This document shows, in pieces, positions 58,580 to 64,000 of a stretch of DNA of 64,000 nucleotides. Under the pieces are notes generated by a model, which was given only the letters and a program-made list of their open reading frames with translations, was not told the origin of the DNA and did not search any database. Position 1 is the first letter of the stretch. Every line of letters begins with the position of its first letter. Position numbers and translations under genes: made by a program. Source of the DNA: Budorcas taxicolor (taxonomy: Eukaryota > Chordata > Mammalia > Artiodactyla > Bovidae); contig NC_068915.1 of assembly GCF_023091745.1 (NCBI RefSeq), positions 36,448,001-36,512,000 of the forward strand, in the 5' to 3' direction.

Positions 58580-58743
58580 ATCCGCAAATCCAGTAGTGAG
58601 GGATCTATTTGGACCCACGGGGTACCACACCCAGAGCTGTCTGAGGGCGTTCCTCAGGCCAGCCTGCAGCTGAGTCGGAGAAAATCCTGCTGGGATGACA
58701 TGAGTTCAGCGGAGGACGCTAATGCTGCCAAGTTGCTGTCCAG
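58580..58743 (+). CDS. Internal coding exon B of the same unidentified host gene (serine-rich)
   Basis: A 164-nt exon follows a T/C-rich tract ending GTGTTTTAG and ends CCAG|GTTGGC, a donor weaker than consensus. Only frame 1 is open (54 codons plus 2 nt); the other frames contain TAG or TGA. The peptide begins IRKSSSEGSIWTHG and includes SRRKSCWDDMSSAED, then ANAAKLLS. It is Ser/Arg rich and probably disordered. RKSS and RRKS fit basophilic kinase sites (R-x-x-S), which is inference. The acceptor is phase 0, matching exon A; the donor is phase 2, so at least one more exon lies to the right. Base composition is clearly more GC-rich than the flanking intron. The gene was not identified. Confidence 0.85.
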
Positions 58744-60400
58744 GTTGGCATGTTTCTTTTGTTTATGTGCCATGTATTGCCATCTGAGCTAATGTACAAG
58801 GCCCTCATATGTAGGTGTGTTTACACCAGGGTCATCAGGATACAGATCAGTAAAACTGTTTAAAATTTACTGTAACTTTTGAAAATGTTCTGATCTTATC
58901 ACAGAAGCATTCCTGGTTTGTTACATTCTATTTTCTGGATTAAAACAAATTATTTTGTCAGTCAGTCTATGCTAGCCTCACATTAAATGTTGGAAGAGTT
59001 ATTTTGGGGGGATGCCTTTTCATAGTAAGTTCAGTGGCCAATGTTATCTGCAGTGGAGATTTCACAGTTGTTACTAGAACCAACTCTCACTAACACATTG
59101 TGAATATTGCCCTTTAAGCATTAGGTTGCATGCTAACCTAAAAGCAAACTTCATTGATATACTTGAGGAAAAAGGCATATAATTTTCTTAAAATAGGTAA
59201 AATGGAATCTGAATCTTATTTACTCCTAACATATAGAATTTTTCCTTTTAAAAATTTTTCATCTTTTTTTGTAACTTACAAACTATTTCTATAATTTAAA
59301 AAAATCATTACAATAAATTTCACTAAAAATAAAATTTAAATCCTTCCTATGTCTTTGTAGTAACAGAATAGATAGTGTGCCAATTTTTATTTCAAAAATG
59401 AACTTATGGAGCTGTTTTCATTTGCAGTTGCTTTCTAGAACAAGTTATTGTTTAGTTCATAAATTTGAACCAGGAAAAAATAGTGTGTGTTTTGTACACA
59501 TACACAGGTTTCTCTAAAATTTTTCTTAGAGAAGTTTCCATTTTTCTCCTTAACAATTTATTGATCACCTCAGTCTTAACCACAAGGTGTGGCATTGTCT
59601 ATTAAATATATTGCTTGCCCTTATTCTCTAAATACAGTATTCATTTTGGTTTTCCAACTTTTTTCCAAAGAATTGTCAAGATGCATTTCATCAGGGCTTT
59701 TCATAGTATTGATTTATTTTTTAGTTGCTCCTACTAAAGAAAAAAAAAAAAGGCAATTCAGCAAAATCTATTTTTGTTGGCCCTATCTGATAAGCTTGAT
59801 TGACTTTACAAAGCAGTGAATAAAGTCATTCTGTTTGCACTTATTAAAATCATTGCAACATATTTATGCATAACAGTTTGATTTTCAACAAAATTACAGT
59901 ATCAATTAACAACAAAGATAACACTAAGAAAGAACCTTTGGTTCTGAAATGTCCAGAATGAGGAAGTGTCCTGTGATTCTTCAGCAATAAGTTTGATTTC
60001 TAGAGCTTTGAGAGTTGGTTTTTGACTAACAGCATGTTCTTGATAACTTGAAATTTTTAGAGTTTAGACCTTGTTCAGTAGTTTTTCCCAGGTTGGCTGA
60101 CTTTGATCATTTTTCTTCTTAGTTTCAAATCTTAAACATAGCCCCATTGCTTCTTGAGATGTAACAGAAGTATGAATTTTTGTCAGCAAGAGTTCATTAT
60201 TTTTCTACTCTTCAGATAGTGGCAGTAAAATAAAAGCATAAGGAAGTAACACGCTTTAAAATGTGATGTTTTGAGAGTTCAGAGAGGAGTTCACTATCAT
60301 TTATTGCTTATTGACTGACTTCTATCTCGAAAATTTATTTATTTATATGAATAACATTTTTCTGTATTTCTGTAATTGTCTAAAACTGGCTTTGAAGATG
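58744..60400. other. Repeat-poor intron after exon B
   Basis: No gene or named repeat; AT-rich with a short A-run at 59739-59750. Confidence 0.6.
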
Positions 60401-60760
60401 TTCAGTTCAGTTCAGTTGCTCAGTTGTGTCAGACTCTTTGCAACCCCATGGACTGCAGCATGCCAGGCCTCCCTATCCATCACCAATTCCCAGAGTTTAC
60501 TCAAACTCATGTCCATTGAGTCGGTGATGCCATCCAACCATCTCATCTTCTGTTGATCCCTCTCCTCCTGCCTTCAATCTTTCCCAGCACCAGGGTCTTT
60601 TCAAATGACTCAGTTCTTCGCACCAGGTGCCAAAGTATTGGAGCTTCAGCATCAGTCCTTCCAGTGAATATTCAGGACTGATCTCCTTTAGGATGGACTG
60701 GTTGGATCTCCTTGCAGTCCAAGGGACTCTCAAGAGTCTTCTCCAACACAACAGTTCAAA
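60401..60760 (-). mobile_element. BovB LINE 3' end (360 bp)
   Basis: Tail TTCAGTTCAGTTCAGTTGC; 5' end at CAACACAACAGTTCAAA. Confidence 0.95.
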
Positions 60761-61699
60761 TATTATAAAAAAACGATAATTTTTCTAGTCTTCATAGAAT
60801 TTTTCTCTCAGAATGGCATGAGAAAAGCTTAGAAATAAACTATCTCTTGATTTTGTTAGAGCTCAGTGGAGCTGTTTTGTACTGACTTCCCAGCCAAAGA
60901 CAGAGGTGCTTAGTGATAGGTTCACTTCATTCAGTAAAGACATTTAGCTAGTCCATTTATATCTTCTAAAACTGACAGCAGCAATTCCTAAAATATTGTC
61001 AAAAATTCTTTTTTTTCTTTTTTTTTTGGTAACCCAGTTGCTTGCATTAACAAAATTCACAGTAGTCTGAAAGGCATAACCTCTATTCTGACATGCCAAC
61101 TCTGAAAGAATAAATGTCATCATTCTCCACGTTGTAAGTACAGTGCTTAAATTTGGCAGGTCAGAGGTACACACAGAAATGAGGATGTTATTGGACAGGT
61201 GCCTCCCTTAAGCAAGGCTGGAACATTCCAGTTCTTCTCCCTACATGGTAGTAATCTTATTTTGCTCCTTTTAAAAATATCAAGAACAGTACTTGTTTTG
61301 TCATTTACACAAGAACTAAACTATAAGTATTAACTTGTATGTTAGTAAGCAGGCTGTTTAAAAATTCTTCTGGAAGAGAAAGTCACACATCCATCCTAAA
61401 AAGAGAAAGGAAAAATACATAGTATATGTAAAGTTTAAGATGTTAAAAGGATTTAACATTTCAGGGATAGCTATATTATTATCTATTTCAACATGTGACA
61501 TAGATAAATGATCATTTTTCATGTTTCTAACACTGTACTATATCATTTTCAGAATTTAATTTTAGTACTTAAGAGGATTAATATTTTTAGTCTTTTAGAT
61601 GTTTAACAATATTTATTGTAATGTTTTATTTGAAAGGTTATGCATTTCCTTGAATGTGTGATTTTTCTTAAAGGCCAAAAAAAATTTCTAGTTTTGTTC
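60761..61699. other. Unassigned sequence
   Basis: No gene or named repeat. A T-run with one C at 61009-61028. Confidence 0.5.
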
Positions 61700-62150
61700 T
61701 GTAAAGTCAAAGTGTAGAGTCAAGAAACTGTATGTATATTGTACGATTCCCTTTATATGAGATGGCCAGAAAAGGCAAATTTATAGAAACAGAGGTAGAT
61801 TTGTGATTGTCTGGAAGCCAGGAGGGGACTGTGAATGTATAGGAGACTAGCTATACACGCCTGCTGCTGCTGCTGCTAAGTCGCATCAGTCGTGTCCAAC
61901 TCTTCGTGACCCCATGGACTGTACCCACCAGGCTCCTCTGTCCATGGGATTTTCCAGGCAAGAGTACTGGAGTGGGTTGCCATTAGAGGGGCCTTATTTA
62001 AGGCAGTGAAAATGTTCTGAAACTCTTATGCTGATAGCTACACCACTTGGTAAAACAACCAAAAATCACTGAACTGTGTACTTGAAAAGGTAGATTTTAT
62101 GATATGTAAAATACACCTCGGTAACATTGTTTTGAAAAATACAAATACAA
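61700..62150 (+). repeat. L1 3' UTR (sense), split by a SINE
   Basis: GATTCCCTTTATATGAGATG, GAACTGTGTACTTGAAAAG and ATACACCTCGGTAAC, then an A-rich tail, follow the L1M 3' end. Confidence 0.8.
61860..61986 (-). mobile_element. Bov-A type SINE, truncated
   Basis: (CTG)5 followed by CTAAGTCGCATCAGTCGTG to GGAGTGGGTTGCCATT; only the 3' two thirds of a unit. Confidence 0.9.
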
Positions 62151-62199
62151 AAAAAAAAATGGAGTGAGGAGAAGTGGATGTGTTTTAACAAGAAATGGA

Positions 62200-62490
62200 A
62201 CACGTGAAAAGATGCTCAATGTTGCTCATTTTTAGAGAAATACAAATCAAAACTACAATGAGGTATCATTGCACACTGGTCAGAATGGCCACCATGGAAA
62301 AGTCTACAATCAGTGCTGAAGAGGCTTTGGAGAAAAGGGAACCCTCTAACACTGTTGGTTGGAATGCAAACTGATACAGCCACTATGGAGAACAGTGTGA
62401 GGATTACTTAAAAAACTAGGAGTAAAACTGCCATATGATCCAGTAATCCCACTGCTGGGCATATACCCGAGGAAACCATAATTGAAATGA
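62200..62490 (+). repeat. L1 ORF2 3' end (sense)
   Basis: ACAAATCAAAACTACAATGAGG, TGGAATGCAAACTGATACAG and GGGCATATACCC are sense L1 ORF2 C-terminal sequence. Confidence 0.9.
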
Positions 62491-63736
62491 CCTGGCTTTA
62501 ATTCTGCTTCACTGAAATCCCAGAGGCAATTCTGTCAGCCCAGGAACCCAAAAAAGAATGTGTTTACTTGCCAAAACCGATCTATAAAGACCAGAAGATG
62601 TGTTTGCTCCTTCAAATGCACAGATACCAATACATGGCTACACAGATCACAGAGAATCAGGCAAACATATCACAAAAGGAAACTAGTAAAGCCCCGATAA
62701 CCAAACCAAGTAGATGGAAATAGACAAGTTTTCTAAAAAGAATTTTTAAAATTATGTTTTAAAAGCTTATTGAGATGCAAGAGAACATTGGTAGACAACT
62801 AAATAACATTTACAAAACAGTACTTAATAGATCAAGGAGTATAATAGAGAAATAGAAACCATGAAAGGAGTCAAACAGAAATCCTGGAGCTGAAGACCAC
62901 AATGACAGAACCAAAAATTTGATAGAGAGTTTCAACAGTGCAGACTCAGTTGTGAAGAATAAAGAATCAGCCAACTTGAAAATAGGTTATTTTAGCTTTA
63001 GTTGTAGGAACAAAAAAAAAAAGAATGCAAAAGAGTGACAAAATCATGCAAGACCTAGAGAACACCATTAAACAAATGAATATACATGACTTAGAAGTCC
63101 AAACAGGAGAAAGAAGAAGAAAGAAGGAAACTTGGTTTAAAAATAATGGCTGAAAATTTTCTGAATCTTAAAAAGGATATGGATATCCAGGTGAAGCTAA
63201 AAGGACCCCAAACAAGGTTACTTTGGAACATGTTATACAAATTGTCAGAAGTCAAAGGCCAAAAGAGACTCTTGAAAGGAGTATGACAGAAAACAACTGA
63301 CCACATACAAAGCAACCCATAAGGCTATAAGTGGATTTTTTGGCATGACCCTCTTAGGCAGGGAGGGAATAGGATGATATATTTTTCTTGTGGGGAAAAA
63401 AAAAAAAACCAACCAGGAATACTCTGTCTGACAAAACTATCCTTCATAAAAAGGGTTAAAATATTCAGTTATAAGATAAGTAAGTTCTGGGCATCTAATG
63501 CTCTGCGTGATGATGGTAGTTAACAGTACTGTGTTGTATACTTGAAATTTGCTATGAGAGTCTCACCAGAAAAGCTAAATTGTAGCCCTGAGATGATGGA
63601 TATGTTAATTTGCCTATTTGTGGTAATCAGCTTACAATGCATACATATATTAAATCATCACACTTAGATACCGTAAAGATATACAATCTGTATTTGTCAA
63701 TTATACCTCAGTAATGTTTAAAAAAAAAAAAAAAAA
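62491..63736 (+). repeat. L1-derived ORF1 plus 3' end without ORF2 (HAL1-like)
   Basis: 62560-63440 resembles degraded L1 ORF1 (AAATCCTGGAGCTGAAGACC, AAAATAATGGCTGAAAATTT, AGGAATACTCTGTCTGAC). It passes straight to an L1 3' UTR (GGGCATCTAATGCTCTGC, TCAATTATACCTCAGTAATG) and poly(A). No ORF2 lies between, as in HAL1 elements or an internally deleted L1. Confidence 0.65.
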
Positions 63737-64000
63737 ACTTCCTGATGTTCAAGCTGGTTTTAGAAAAGGCAGAGGAACCAGAGATCAAATTGCCAACATC
63801 TGCTGGATCATGGAAAAAGCAACAGAGTTCCAGAAAAACATCTATTTCTGCTTTATTGATTATGCCAAAGCCTTTGACTGTGTGGATCACAATCAACTGT
63901 GGAAAATTCTTCAAGAGATGGGAATAACAAACCACCTAACCTGCCTCTTGAGAAATCTGTATGCAGGTCAGGAAGCAACAGTTAGAACTGGACATGGAAT
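63737..64000 (+). mobile_element. BovB LINE, RT region, runs off the window
   Basis: Begins at CTTCCTGATGTTCAAGC immediately after the poly(A) of the preceding element; carries RT motif A coding sequence (TATGCCAAAGCCTTTGACTG at 63862). Same start region as the copy at 46753. Confidence 0.95.

Noticed and set aside
1..64000. CRISPR array, prophage, bacterial operon or endogenous retrovirus
   Set aside because: No spaced direct repeats, no prokaryotic gene layout and no LTR/gag-pol-env organisation were seen; direct repeats present are target duplications and SINE/LINE copies.

Overview
This is a repeat-dense piece of a ruminant (Bos-like bovid) nuclear genome. The diagnostic signs are many BovB (RTE-type) LINE copies ending in the GTTCAGTTCAGT/ACTGAACTGAAC tail, tRNA-Glu-derived Bov-tA/Bov-A SINEs, two CHR-type SINEs shared across cetaceans and ruminants, and 3' ends of the young bovine L1 (L1-BT). 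Under these lie older mammalian L1, L2 and MIR copies. No prokaryotic or viral gene organisation is present. Repeat family names come from recall of consensus sequences; no database was searched.

The only host coding sequence I can support is two small exons on the + strand. Exon A is 13627-13701 (75 nt) and exon B is 58580-58743 (164 nt). Each is open in only one frame, and their splice phases match (phase 0 to phase 0). Together they encode part of an unidentified serine-rich protein with basic-residue/serine motifs. The roughly 44.9 kb between them reads as one large intron, and the flanks of the window as further intron. Two extra short in-phase exon-like segments (17996-18052, 52598-52618) are raised as hypotheses only.

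Layout: 1-2012 antisense L1; 2013-8090 degraded L2 copies peppered with SINEs and two truncated L1-BT insertions; 8546-9115 antisense L1 holding a 59-bp BovB; 9116-13626 repeat-poor sequence, MIRs and two BovB copies, one with a 5' inversion; 13950-14593 L1, SINE and CHR; 14594-17140 repeat-poor; 17560-21720 old antisense L1 with a Bov-A2 and a younger L1; 22351-22794 BovB; 22795-36300 mixed MIR/L2/SINE with a candidate conserved block near 35060-35640; 36310-41441 an antisense L1 carrying five nested insertions; 41446-44150 a sense L2 RT-region copy carrying an L1 that carries a dimeric SINE; 44380-51500 BovB/SINE/L1-BT mixture with a 1.2-kb BovB RT fragment (46753-47948); 53309-56303 a nearly full-length but inactivated BovB; 56304-60400 repeat-poor sequence around exon B; 60401-64000 BovB, L1 3' ends and an ORF1-plus-3'-end L1 fragment, with a second BovB running off the right edge.

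Most long open frames in the window are LINE or SINE sequence read on either strand, not genes. The most informative observations are insertion mechanics: an L1 3' transduction with an intact 17-bp target duplication, two BovB twin-priming inversions, a repeated target word at nested insertions, a dimeric SINE lineage with a shared junction, and a perfect 3 x 46-bp tandem repeat inside a SINE. I see no evidence for a previously undescribed functional system.
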